A DNA stretch of 64,000 bases from Rhizobium sp. SL86 (GTDB taxonomy: Bacteria; Pseudomonadota; Alphaproteobacteria; Rhizobiales; Rhizobiaceae): positions 2,233,501 to 2,297,500 of the forward strand of contig NZ_JAPPRJ010000001.1 in the NCBI RefSeq assembly GCF_026672545.1. Reading direction: 5' to 3'. Both the position numbers and the translations under genes were made by a program. Of the stretch, positions 16,881 through 26,409 are shown one piece after another (the first letter of the stretch is position 1; every line of letters begins with the position of its first letter). Below the pieces are notes generated by a model. That model worked only from the letters and a program-made list of their open reading frames with translations, made no database searches and was not told the origin of the DNA.

Positions 16881-17116
16881 GGAGGCCGCAAGAAGCGTGA
16901 TGCGTCACGCTGCTGATCGGACCTAGGAGAAGGGGCAGGCGCTTTCGCCTTCCTCCCTTGCCTTTACGAGGTCAGCAGGCGGCGTCTGGCGTTTCCAGCA
17001 AAATGCGCGGTGCCGGGTTGTTTAGAGGGTATGCCGACCCTATAAAGGTCTCAAGCTACCTCGTTTGCTCGTCGGCAGCGCGCACAATTCGGTCATCGAA
17101 AGGCGGAGTGTATTTC
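16881..17116 (+). other. Structured untranslated leader before the HWE kinase gene
   Basis: No convincing gene is seen between the promoter and the kinase. AGCGTGA-tgcg-TCACGCT (16894-16911) forms a 7-bp hairpin with a 4-base loop, and GGCG-cttt-CGCC with flanking AAGGG/CCCTT can form a second stem near 16930-16959. No U-run follows either one. The region is either a long 5' leader or holds the end of the phyR transcript. Confidence 0.4.
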
Positions 17117-18130
17117 TTGTCGCATCAGCTGACATGGCAACAGGCTGGTGAGGGTGACGACAAGTTGCGTGATTTTTTCATGCCAGCTCTCGTTGATCTC
17201 GGCGCAAGTGTCATCATCCAGGATTTTGATAGGAACTATCTCTTCGTGACCAACCTGCCCGTCATCTGGGCAGGCGGCTTGTCCGAGCGACCGGATGATC
17301 TCTCGCTTTTCGGAGGAGAGATTGCGGAGCGCCTGGCGGTGCTGAAGGGCGGCCTCATCAAAAACGGCCAGAAGGGTCACATCGAGTTCAGCGTTGGTTC
17401 CGAAGAGGTCTATGAGTTCCGTATCCAGGCACTCGAGATCGACGGCCAGGGTCTCTACCTGGTTACCACCATCGTCGATCGGTCGGAAGAGCGCCACCGG
17501 GAGCGGCTGCTGCGGGCGCTTCTGCGGGAAGTCAGCCATCGTTCGAAAAACCTGCTGGCCATTATCCAAAGCATCGCGCTGCAGACGGCGCGTTATTCCG
17601 TCACGCTCGACATGTTCCTCAACAAGTTCCGCGGCCGGCTTTATTCCCTGTCGCAGTCGCAGGACCTGATCACCGATTCCAGCTGGCGCGGCGCGTATTT
17701 CTACGAACTGGTGCGGCAGCAAACCGAAAAATACCTGCCGGAGAATGCTCACCTCGTGCGCATCAGTGGCGACAACGTGCTTCTGACGCCGAATGCCTCG
17801 CTGCATCTGGGGCTCGCCCTGCACGAACTGATTGTCAATGCCGTCAGCCACGGCTCGCTCGTCAGGAGTGGCCGGGCCATTGCCGTCACCTGTCACCGCA
17901 TGCAGGTGAACGGACAGGATTCACTCGAAATCCGTTGGGACGAAGGTCTGCCGAGAGCCGAGGGCGGGCTGGAGAGCGGGCAGACGGAAGAATCGCTGAA
18001 AGCGAATTTCGGCAGCACCGTGCTGGAGCGGGTCGTGCCGGCTTCCGTCAATGGCAAGGCGCGGTATCACATCACGCCGGATCGCATCAGCTACAGCCTC
18101 GTCTTCCCCATCGATCACATCTCAGAATAA
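17117..18130 (+). CDS. HWE/HisKA_2-type sensor histidine kinase
   Basis: 337 aa from the chosen TTG. An N-terminal PAS-like sensor (about 18-125, LGASVIIQDFDRNYLFVTNLP) is followed by the H-box LLREVSHRSKNLLAII with the phospho-accepting H141. The ATPase N-box is ALHELIVNAVSHGSL, and the TVLERVVPA segment completes the HWE/HisKA_2 catalytic domain. No membrane segment, so it is a cytoplasmic sensor. The start is uncertain: TTG at 17117 has AGGCGGAG 8 bases upstream; in-frame ATGs exist at 17003 and 17180. Kinases of this family phosphorylate PhyR-type regulators, and the position after phyR supports that. Confidence 0.88.
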   Translation: MSHQLTWQQAGEGDDKLRDFFMPALVDLGASVIIQDFDRNYLFVTNLPVIWAGGLSERPDDLSLFGGEIAERLAVLKGGLIKNGQKGHIEFSVGSEEVYEFRIQALEIDGQGLYLVTTIVDRSEERHRERLLRALLREVSHRSKNLLAIIQSIALQTARYSVTLDMFLNKFRGRLYSLSQSQDLITDSSWRGAYFYELVRQQTEKYLPENAHLVRISGDNVLLTPNASLHLGLALHELIVNAVSHGSLVRSGRAIAVTCHRMQVNGQDSLEIRWDEGLPRAEGGLESGQTEESLKANFGSTVLERVVPASVNGKARYHITPDRISYSLVFPIDHISE

Positions 18131-18216
18131 TCCGCCGGCGATTTCCTGCCGGCGTGGCTCATTCTGTCAATGGTGTCTGGCTTCGACATCCGTCAGCCTT
18201 GAATGGCTGCGGACAC

Positions 18217-18254
18217 AAAAAAACGGTCTCGATTTCCGGAGAAATCGAGACCGT
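18217..18254 (-). terminator. Intrinsic terminator of the small RNA
   Basis: ACGGTCTCGATTTC and GAAATCGAGACCGT (18223-18236 and 18241-18254) pair perfectly over 14 bp around a 4-base loop. On the minus strand the stem is followed by a run of seven T, of which the first is the closing stem base. Confidence 0.88.
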
Positions 18255-18326
18255 TGGTCTCTTCGAGGGGGATGAAGAGTTATCTGGAAGCTTTGAAGGG
18301 CGGGGGACGGGGGCGCTTCCAGATAT
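18217..18326 (-). ncRNA. Probable GSR-dependent small RNA (GsrN-like), three hairpins with C-rich loops
   Basis: Read on the minus strand, the unit starts near 18326, about 7 nt after a perfect EcfG promoter. Hairpin 1 is TATCTGGAAGC / GCTTCCAGATA (18325-18315 with 18291-18281), with a 23-nt loop containing CCCCCGTCCCCCGCCC. Hairpin 2 is CTCTTC / GAAGAG (18279-18259) with loop ATCCCCCTC. Hairpin 3 is a 14-bp perfect terminator stem followed by seven T. Length is about 110 nt. No open frame with a ribosome site is seen. C-rich loops could pair with Shine-Dalgarno sequences. GsrN of Caulobacter has this layout and is GSR-controlled; homology has not been tested. Confidence 0.7.
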
Positions 18327-18332
18327 CATAAG

Positions 18333-18357
18333 AACGAGCGGCAGCAACTTTGGTTCC
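18333..18357 (-). promoter_or_regulatory. EcfG-type promoter of the small RNA
   Basis: On the minus strand GGAAC (18357-18353), a 16-bp spacer and CGTT (18336-18333) match the consensus exactly. The predicted start near 18326 falls at the base of hairpin 1. An A/T-rich tract (18368-18388) lies just upstream. Confidence 0.78.
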
Positions 18358-18418
18358 GCAGCCGTCGAAAAAAGATTCGGATTTTTTTGAACGTGATTTC
18401 CGACCGTATGGCGGCAAA

Positions 18419-18449
18419 CGTGTCCCCGCAGTTTTGCCGCGGGGACACG
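18419..18449 (-). terminator. Probable terminator of the third peptide-importer operon
   Basis: CGTGTCCCCGC-N9-GCGGGGACACG is an 11-bp perfect stem 14 bp beyond the permease stop. On the minus strand only three T follow. A competing stem (GCGGCAAA with TTTTGCCGC, 18411-18440) overlaps it. Confidence 0.55.
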
Positions 18450-18462
18450 AGAGGAAGTTTGA

Positions 18463-19383
18463 TCAGCGTGTCATGCTTCTCGGATCGAGCGCATCACGGA
18501 CGGCGTCGCCGACATAGTTGACGCTGAGGACCGTCAGGGAGATCGCAAGGCCGGGCCAGAGCACGCGCGATGGCGTGATCTGCAGGAAGTTTGCGCCGTC
18601 GAAGAGCAGGCGTCCCCAGGTCGGGAAGTCCGACGGGAAACCGAGGCCGAGGAAGCTCAGCGCCGATTCCGTGATGATCGCGGAGGCAATGCCGAGCGTT
18701 GCCGAGACCATGATCGAGGAGAGCACGTTCGGCAGGATGTGCCTGAGCACGATCCGGTATTCCCGCATCCCGCTGCTCTGGGCGGCGGTGATGAACTCCT
18801 GGCTTTTGACGGCCAGCACGTCGCCACGCACGATGCGGGCGGTGTGCATCCAGCTGGTGACGCCGATCACGAAGACGATCAGGATGAAGATCCCCGTTTC
18901 CGGACCGAAGGCGGCGCGCAGCGTATCGCGAAACAGCATGATGATCACGAGCAGCAGCGGTAGCAGCGGCAGCGCCAGGAACAGGTCCGTCAGGCGCATC
19001 AGCGGGCCGTCGAGCCGGCGGAAATAACCGGACATGACCCCGACCAGGGTTCCGAGGAACAGCGAGAGCAGCATGGCCGTCATGCCGACGGCAAGCGAGA
19101 TCTGTCCGCCGGCCATGACCTGCGCCAACATATCGTGGCCGAGATTGTCCGTGCCGAAGGGGTGGGCGAAGGAGGGGCCCTGGTTCTTGGCACGGATGTC
19201 GATCTTGTTCGGGTCGATCGTGTGGATGAAGGGCCCGACGAAAACGATCAGCAGGATGGCGATGAAGATGGCAAGCCCCGCAACGCCGCCCTTGTGCCGG
19301 CGGAATTTTCGCCAGAACAGCATTGCCGGGGTTTCCGCCTCGGCCTTTTTGATCGCAGCAGCGGTCATGGTCGCATCAGTCAT
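18463..19383 (-). CDS. Peptide ABC importer permease (OppC/DppC-like), third system
   Basis: 306 aa BPD_transp_1 permease. The N-terminal helix GGVAGLAIFIAILLIVFVG is followed by the FGTDNLGHDMLAQVM motif, the EAA loop EFITAAQSSGMREYRIV and the C-terminal DPRSMTR end. The ATG at 19383 is chosen because it overlaps the upstream permease stop by 8 bp; the frame itself extends further into that gene. Last gene of a minus-strand operon: binding protein, OppB-like, OppC-like. Confidence 0.9.
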   Translation of the reverse strand: MTDATMTAAAIKKAEAETPAMLFWRKFRRHKGGVAGLAIFIAILLIVFVGPFIHTIDPNKIDIRAKNQGPSFAHPFGTDNLGHDMLAQVMAGGQISLAVGMTAMLLSLFLGTLVGVMSGYFRRLDGPLMRLTDLFLALPLLPLLLVIIMLFRDTLRAAFGPETGIFILIVFVIGVTSWMHTARIVRGDVLAVKSQEFITAAQSSGMREYRIVLRHILPNVLSSIMVSATLGIASAIITESALSFLGLGFPSDFPTWGRLLFDGANFLQITPSRVLWPGLAISLTVLSVNYVGDAVRDALDPRSMTR

Positions 19384-20386
19384 AACGGATCCTCGGGTCC
19401 AGGATGCCGTAAAGAACGTCGGCAATCAGGTTGAAGAGCACGATCAGCACCGCGAAGATGAAGGTGAGCGTCTGGACGAGCGGGATGTCAGCGCCCTGGA
19501 CGGCGGTGATCAGCAATTGCCCGAGCCCGTTCACCCGGAAGATCTGTTCGGTGATTATGGCGCCGGAAAAGATGGTCGGCACGCCAAGCGCGATCACGGT
19601 GACCACCGGGATGAGGCTGTTGCGCAGGACGTGCACCAGAAGCACGACCTTTTCCTTGACGCCCTTGGCGCGAGCGGTGCGCACATAATCCTGGCTCAGG
19701 TTGTCGAGCATTGAAGCGCGGACGAAACGGGCGATCTGCGAGGCATTGTAGAGCGCAAGAACGGTGACGGGCAGGATCATCTGCTTCACCTGCGCCACGA
19801 AGCTCGACCAGTCGTTGACCACGAGGTTCGTGTCATAGATCGAGGGGAACCACTGGAGATAAGAGGAGAAGATGACGATCAGCACCACGCCGGTGAAGAA
19901 GGTCGGAACCGAATACCCCACCATGGTGACGAAGGTGCCGATCTGGTCGAAGATCGAATACTGGCGATAGGCCGAGATCACGCCGACCGGAATGGCGATC
20001 AGGATGCCAAAGACATAGGCCATGCCCACCACCCACAGCGTTTGCGGCAGGCGCTGGACGATCAAGTCGACAACCGGGCTGCGGGTCGCCCAGGACAGAA
20101 CCCGCATGCGCTCTCCATCACCGATGGTGATGCCGAAGAGCTGCTCGATGATGTTGAGCGGTTCGTTGACGAAGAACTGTTTCAGCCACAGCAGGTAACG
20201 GATCAGGAAGGGCTGGTCGAGGCCCATGGAGGCGCGGATCTGCTCACGCACTTCCGGGGGAATGGTCAGCGGCAGGTCGCCAAGCGGGTCGTTCGGCGCA
20301 AGGTCGAGCAGCGCAAAGATGACGAAACTTATCACAAGCAGCGTCGGTACGGCGAACATCAGTCGCCGGATCGTATAGGTGAACAT
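19376..20386 (-). CDS. Peptide ABC importer permease (OppB/DppB-like), third system
   Basis: 336 aa permease of the larger OppB type. The first helix is MFAVPTLLVISFVIFALLDLAP; residues 70-100 form a longer periplasmic insertion (FFVNEPLNIIEQLFGITIGDGERM). The EAA loop is DYVRTARAKGVKEKVVL and the C-terminal DPRIRYD is present. ATG at 20386 follows GGAGA; a TTG lies one codon upstream. It overlaps the downstream permease by 8 bp and is separated from the binding-protein gene by a GC-rich hairpin. Confidence 0.9.
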   Translation of the reverse strand: MFTYTIRRLMFAVPTLLVISFVIFALLDLAPNDPLGDLPLTIPPEVREQIRASMGLDQPFLIRYLLWLKQFFVNEPLNIIEQLFGITIGDGERMRVLSWATRSPVVDLIVQRLPQTLWVVGMAYVFGILIAIPVGVISAYRQYSIFDQIGTFVTMVGYSVPTFFTGVVLIVIFSSYLQWFPSIYDTNLVVNDWSSFVAQVKQMILPVTVLALYNASQIARFVRASMLDNLSQDYVRTARAKGVKEKVVLLVHVLRNSLIPVVTVIALGVPTIFSGAIITEQIFRVNGLGQLLITAVQGADIPLVQTLTFIFAVLIVLFNLIADVLYGILDPRIRYD

Positions 20387-20420
20387 CAAGGGGTCTCCGG
20401 GCGGTCGCCGAGAAGCAAAT

Positions 20421-20453
20421 GCCGGCCCCGCACGGGTTTCGTGCGGGACCGGC
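20421..20453. other. Intercistronic GC-rich hairpin between binding-protein and permease genes
   Basis: GCCGGCCCCGCAC-N7-GTGCGGGACCGGC is a 13-bp stem with one mismatch, in the 76-bp gap between the two genes. No U-run follows on either strand. Such stems after binding-protein genes protect the upstream message and lower permease expression, as known for malE-malF. Confidence 0.6.
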
Positions 20454-20462
20454 GTTCAGGGA

Positions 20463-22166
20463 TTACTTCTTGCGGGACCAGTCTGCGACATTCCACAGTT
20501 CGGAATCCCAGGCATTCATCTTCACGCCGACGAGCGTGGCGGAATGCGAGGAGATCTGGCCGCGGTGGATGAGCGGAATGTGCGCGCCTTCGGCGGTCAG
20601 CATGTCGTTCGCCTTGATGGCGAGTTCGGCACGCTTCTTCAGATCGGCCGTCTTGGAGAGTTCGGCGACGATCTTGTCATAGTCCGGGTTGCAGTAACGC
20701 GGAATGTTCTGGCCCTGCCAGCCATTGGCGGGCGACGGGATCTTGTCGCACAGCCATTCTGCCAGGTACTTTTCCGGGTCCGTGCCGTCGAAGTTGTTGG
20801 TGTACATTTCCAGATCGGCATAGAACTTCTGGAAGGTGTCCGGGCTTGCCGGGTCGCCACCGAAGAAGACCGAAGCCGAGACGTTGCGCAGTTCGGAGGC
20901 AACGCCGATCTGCTGCCACCAATCCTTGACGAGAGCCTGGGTGCCCTGGCGGACGGAGTTGGTCGAGGTCTGGTAGAGGAAGGAAAGCTTCACGCCGTCC
21001 TTGGCGCGAATGCCATCGCTGCCCTTTTTCCAGCCGGCTTCATCGAGAAGCTTGTTGGCGCCTTCGATATCCTGCTTCAGGCACCAGTCATTGGTGGTGG
21101 AGATATAGGCGTCCGGAGCCGGAACGATGTTGCAGGTCGGCTTGCCCGCTTCGCCGTAACCGGCTTCATTGATGATGTCGCGGTCGATCGCCATCGACAG
21201 GGCCTTGCGCACGGCCGGATCGGAAAGAGCCGGATGTTTGCCGCCTTCGACCGTCGAGCGCTTGTCGCCAAGCTTCGGATCGGGGTTGGTCCAGTTGACG
21301 TTGATACGTTCGACCTGGGTGCCGAACGAATTGACGAGCACACCCTTGCCGGCCTTCAGCATGGTGGCGAGCACTTCCGGCTCGACCTGCATGTTCCAGC
21401 CGTAGTCGTATTCGCCGGTTTCCAGAACGGCGCGTGCCGCAGAAGCAGCATCGCCGCCGCCCTTCAGCGTCACGCTGGCAAAGGCCGGCTTGGTAGCATC
21501 GCGGAAGTTCGGGTTGGCGGTGAAGGTGATCACGTCGTTCGGCTTGAATTCCTTGACGACGAACGGACCCGTGCCGATCGGGCCGAAGTTGGCCGAGGTG
21601 CAGCCCGGTGCCTTGGCGCCGACGCAATCCTTGAACTGCGCCTTCTGGATGATCGGCTGCTGGGCGCCGACGAAAGCGCCGTAGGGGTAATATTTCGGCT
21701 CGCTGAAGGTCACCTTCACCGTCTGCTTGTCAACGGCTTCGACATTGGTGATGCCTTCGAACTGGGCCTTTTGTGCGCAGCCGCCATCGGGCGCCGTGCA
21801 ATACTGCCAGGTGAAGACGACATCTTCAGCGGTGAAATCAGAGCCGTCGGACCACTTGACGCCCGGCTTCAGCTTCCAGGTGATGCTCTTCATGTCCTTG
21901 GCGACGCCGCCATTGTCGACGGTCGGGATTTCGGTCACGAGCCACGGCACGAGTGCACCCGTCTCGTCGTAACGCGCCAGCGGCTCGATGACCATGGAGG
22001 AGCTGTAGACCTCCTTGGTGCCGCCGGACAGATACGGATTGAGGGTGGAAACGGCCTGCCAGAACAGGATCTTCAGATCGCCGTCAGTACCACGCTGAGC
22101 ATGCGCTGCACCCGACATCGCCAAAGCGGCAACGGTGCCCGCCAGCAGGATTTTGAACTTTCTCAT
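20463..22166 (-). CDS. Peptide ABC importer solute-binding protein (family 5), third system
   Basis: 567 aa SBP family 5 protein. The start at 22166 gives a classical Sec signal (MRKFKILLAGTVAALAMSGAAHAQ, cleavage near residue 23) with AAGGGGA upstream. The mature part starts DLKILFWQAVSTLNPYLS. Cysteine pairs in the QYCTAPDGGCAQ and CVGAKAPGC segments suggest periplasmic disulfides. The divergent genes encode an M20 amidohydrolase and a fused dual ATPase, which complete the importer. Substrate is probably peptides or N-acyl amino acids; that is inference. Confidence 0.92.
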   Translation of the reverse strand: MRKFKILLAGTVAALAMSGAAHAQRGTDGDLKILFWQAVSTLNPYLSGGTKEVYSSSMVIEPLARYDETGALVPWLVTEIPTVDNGGVAKDMKSITWKLKPGVKWSDGSDFTAEDVVFTWQYCTAPDGGCAQKAQFEGITNVEAVDKQTVKVTFSEPKYYPYGAFVGAQQPIIQKAQFKDCVGAKAPGCTSANFGPIGTGPFVVKEFKPNDVITFTANPNFRDATKPAFASVTLKGGGDAASAARAVLETGEYDYGWNMQVEPEVLATMLKAGKGVLVNSFGTQVERINVNWTNPDPKLGDKRSTVEGGKHPALSDPAVRKALSMAIDRDIINEAGYGEAGKPTCNIVPAPDAYISTTNDWCLKQDIEGANKLLDEAGWKKGSDGIRAKDGVKLSFLYQTSTNSVRQGTQALVKDWWQQIGVASELRNVSASVFFGGDPASPDTFQKFYADLEMYTNNFDGTDPEKYLAEWLCDKIPSPANGWQGQNIPRYCNPDYDKIVAELSKTADLKKRAELAIKANDMLTAEGAHIPLIHRGQISSHSATLVGVKMNAWDSELWNVADWSRKK

Positions 22167-22473
22167 GCTTTTCCCCTTGAGAGACGTATTTTGCGTTTCG
22201 GCCAGCACGGCCATGGTCGCCAGACCACATCGCCACTCTCACTGTTTCCTCCCAGTAAAGTGGCGAATTCCCTTAAATCTTGCTCCTCGAACGGCAGCCA
22301 GCGGACCACTCTTTTTGGCGGTTCCGGCATGGGATGAACAAATTTTAAGCCATCTAAGCACAGGCCTATTTTGCGTTCAAGAACGAAAATTGAAGCTTGC
22401 AAAAACCGCCAGTGGCGGCGCAATATCCCGCCCAACCATAAGGGAAACAGCTGAAATCTAAGAGGTTGCATCA
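22167..22473. promoter_or_regulatory. Divergent promoter region of the third peptide-importer locus
   Basis: 307 bp between divergent genes. It holds a perfect 12-bp palindrome CGTTCAAGAACG (22374-22385) and a small hairpin CCGCC-agt-GGCGG (22406-22418) on the M20 side. AAGGGGA and AAGAGG are the two ribosome sites. No confident -35/-10 pair is seen. No gene is apparent. Confidence 0.4.
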
Positions 22474-23637
22474 ATGCCAGTACTCAATCGCGCCGCTGAA
22501 ATGCAGGACGAAGTGGCCGCGTGGAGGCGCTATCTGCATGAAAATCCGGAACTTCTCTACGATGTCCACAACACGGCCGCCTTCGTTGCCGAAAAACTGA
22601 AGGCCTTCGGTTGCGACGTCGTGGAAACCGGCATCGGCAAGACGGGTGTCGTCGGCCTGATCAAGGGCTCGCTGGGTGACGGCCCGGTCATCGGCATGCG
22701 GGCGGACATGGACGCGCTGCCGATCCTGGAAGATACCGGTAAGCCCTGGTCGTCCAAGGCGCCCGGCAAGGCGCATTCCTGCGGCCATGACGGTCACACC
22801 GCCATGCTGCTCGGGGCGGCGCAATATCTGTGCGAGACCCGCCGTTTTGCCGGCGCCGTTGCGGTGATTTTCCAGCCCGCCGAAGAGGGCGGCGGCGGTG
22901 GCCTTGCCATGGTGCAGGACGGCATGATGGAAAAGTTCGGCATCAAGGAAGTTTACGGCATGCACAATGCGCCGGGCCTCGCGCTTGGCGATTTCTCGCT
23001 GCGCAAGGGCGGCTTGATGGCGGCGGCCGACAGTTTCGACATCATCATCAAGGGCAAGGGCAGCCATGCCGCCCAGCCGCATCTTTCCGTCGATCCGGTG
23101 CTGACGTCTGCGCATGTGATCATCGCGCTGCAGTCGATTGCCTCGCGCGAGACCGACCCGCTGAAATCCGTCGTCGTTTCGGTCACCACGACGCATGGCG
23201 GCGACGCCTATAACGTCATCCCGATGGAGGTAAAGCTGACCGGTACGGTGCGTACGCTCGATCCGGAGATCCGCGAAATGGCTGCCAAGCGGCTCGTCGA
23301 AGTGGCGCAGGGCACCGCGCTCGCCCACGGCGCGGTCGCCGAAGTGCATTATCACCGCGGTTATCCGGTGACGGTCAATCATCCGGAACAGACCGATTTT
23401 GCCGCTTCCGTTGCAGCCAAGGTGGTGGGCGATACCCGGGTCGAAACGAATGCACCGCCGAAGATGGGCGCGGAAGATTTCTCCTACATGCTGGAAGCCC
23501 GGCCCGGCGCCTTCATTTTCCTGGGGGTCGGTGCGACTGCCAACCTGCATCACCCGGCCTATGACTTCAACGACGAAGCCATTCCCTATGGCATCAGCTA
23601 TTGGGTCAACCTCGCGGAAACCGCGCTCGCGGCCTGA
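22474..23637 (+). CDS. M20D-family amidohydrolase / metallopeptidase
   Basis: 387 aa, typical for hippurate hydrolase / N-acyl amino acid amidohydrolase (M20D). Metal-binding motifs are HSCGHDGHTAMLLG (about 99-112), EEGGGG (about 135-140) and YGMHNAP. The dimerisation domain insert (about 185-300) begins KGKGSHAAQPHLSVDPV. The late AEDFSYML and GVGATANLHHPAYDF segments carry the last ligand region. It hydrolyses N-acyl or peptide bonds in the cytoplasm. It is followed after 30 bp by the dual ATPase of the importer, so it probably processes the imported substrate. Confidence 0.92.
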   Translation: MPVLNRAAEMQDEVAAWRRYLHENPELLYDVHNTAAFVAEKLKAFGCDVVETGIGKTGVVGLIKGSLGDGPVIGMRADMDALPILEDTGKPWSSKAPGKAHSCGHDGHTAMLLGAAQYLCETRRFAGAVAVIFQPAEEGGGGGLAMVQDGMMEKFGIKEVYGMHNAPGLALGDFSLRKGGLMAAADSFDIIIKGKGSHAAQPHLSVDPVLTSAHVIIALQSIASRETDPLKSVVVSVTTTHGGDAYNVIPMEVKLTGTVRTLDPEIREMAAKRLVEVAQGTALAHGAVAEVHYHRGYPVTVNHPEQTDFAASVAAKVVGDTRVETNAPPKMGAEDFSYMLEARPGAFIFLGVGATANLHHPAYDFNDEAIPYGISYWVNLAETALAA

Positions 23638-23667
23638 CCCGACAGCGATAGACCTAAGGAGAATCCC

Positions 23668-25515
<1,848 letters not shown>

Positions 25516-25538
25516 TCTGAGGCCCTTCTGGAGTGTCC

Positions 25539-25569
25539 AAAGCCGCCGGCCGCAAGGCTGGCGGCTTTT
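25539..25569. terminator. Terminator after the fused ATPase gene
   Basis: AAAGCCGCCGGCC - gcaa - GGCTGGCGGCTTT forms a 13-bp stem with one wobble pair, a stable GNRA tetraloop and TTTT at its end. It lies 24 bp after the stop and is nearly symmetric. Confidence 0.85.
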
Positions 25570-25662
25570 CCGTTTCATCGTGCAGCAAGGCTGGCCGTGT
25601 CTTGTGAGCGGTGCCGTCCTCACCTACATCCTGCTTTAAACACCACGGAGGCCGGACCTTTC

Positions 25663-26409
25663 ATGATCCTTGATGCTGCGCGTCAGTCGCTGACCAATCT
25701 GTTTGCGCCGGAAACGCGCTCGGTCTTCTGGAAGGTGCTGGGATTGACGATCCTGGTGCTGATCGGCCTGTGGTTTGTCCTGCGTGGCGTCTTCATCGGT
25801 TATCTCTGGCCCTATGTCGCCGATCTTCTGCCGAGCGTGCCGGATTGGGCGGGCTGGCTGGGCTTTGTTTTTGCCATCATCGCCGGCATCGGGCTCGCAC
25901 TCGGGCTTGCACTGCTGATTGCGCCGGTCACCGCGCTGATCGCCGGCCTGTTTCTCGATGATGTGGCCGAGGTGGTGGAAAAACGCGATTACCCCGCCGA
26001 TCCGCCGGGTGTCGCCATGCCCATGGCGCGCGCCATGCTGGAATCGGTTCAGTTTTTGGGTGTGGTCATCATCGGCAACGTGATCGCGCTGTTGCTGCTT
26101 CTGGTGCCGGGCGTCAACCTCATCGCCTTCTTCCTGGTGAACGGCTACCTGCTGGGGCGCGAATTCTTCGAGTTCGCCGCCATGCGCTTCCGATCGTCGC
26201 AGGAGGCCAAGGCGTTTCGCCAGAAACATCGCGGCACGGTGTTCCTCGCCGGCCTGCTGATTGCCGGTTTCCTCGCCATTCCTTTCGTCAACCTTCTGAC
26301 GCCGTTGTTTGCCGCAGGCCTAATGGTGCATCTGCACAAGGCGATCAGCGCGCGGGATCCGTCATTCGCGCTCGGCGAGGGCATCCGCGCCAATCATCTG
26401 CGCGGGTAG
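25663..26409 (+). CDS. EI24/CysZ-like integral membrane protein
   Basis: 248 aa, strongly hydrophobic, with about four to five membrane segments (25-45, 65-100, 130-165, 195-230). The pattern fits the EI24 domain of CysZ-type sulfate permeases and eukaryotic EI24. No sulfur genes are nearby, so sulfate transport is not supported by context. The start at 25663 is the first ATG after a weak GGAGG-like site. Its last 48 bp overlap the convergent nth gene. Confidence 0.75.
   Translation: MILDAARQSLTNLFAPETRSVFWKVLGLTILVLIGLWFVLRGVFIGYLWPYVADLLPSVPDWAGWLGFVFAIIAGIGLALGLALLIAPVTALIAGLFLDDVAEVVEKRDYPADPPGVAMPMARAMLESVQFLGVVIIGNVIALLLLLVPGVNLIAFFLVNGYLLGREFFEFAAMRFRSSQEAKAFRQKHRGTVFLAGLLIAGFLAIPFVNLLTPLFAAGLMVHLHKAISARDPSFALGEGIRANHLRG

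Noticed and set aside
18131..18462. Small protein gene in the gap after the HWE kinase
   Set aside because: Short frames exist, but they are crossed by near-perfect hairpins and lack ribosome sites; the region is better explained as a small RNA with promoter and terminator.
20379..22337. A 652-codon plus-strand frame opposite the third binding-protein gene
   Set aside because: Shadow of a secreted binding protein whose signal peptide and family motifs are clear on the minus strand.
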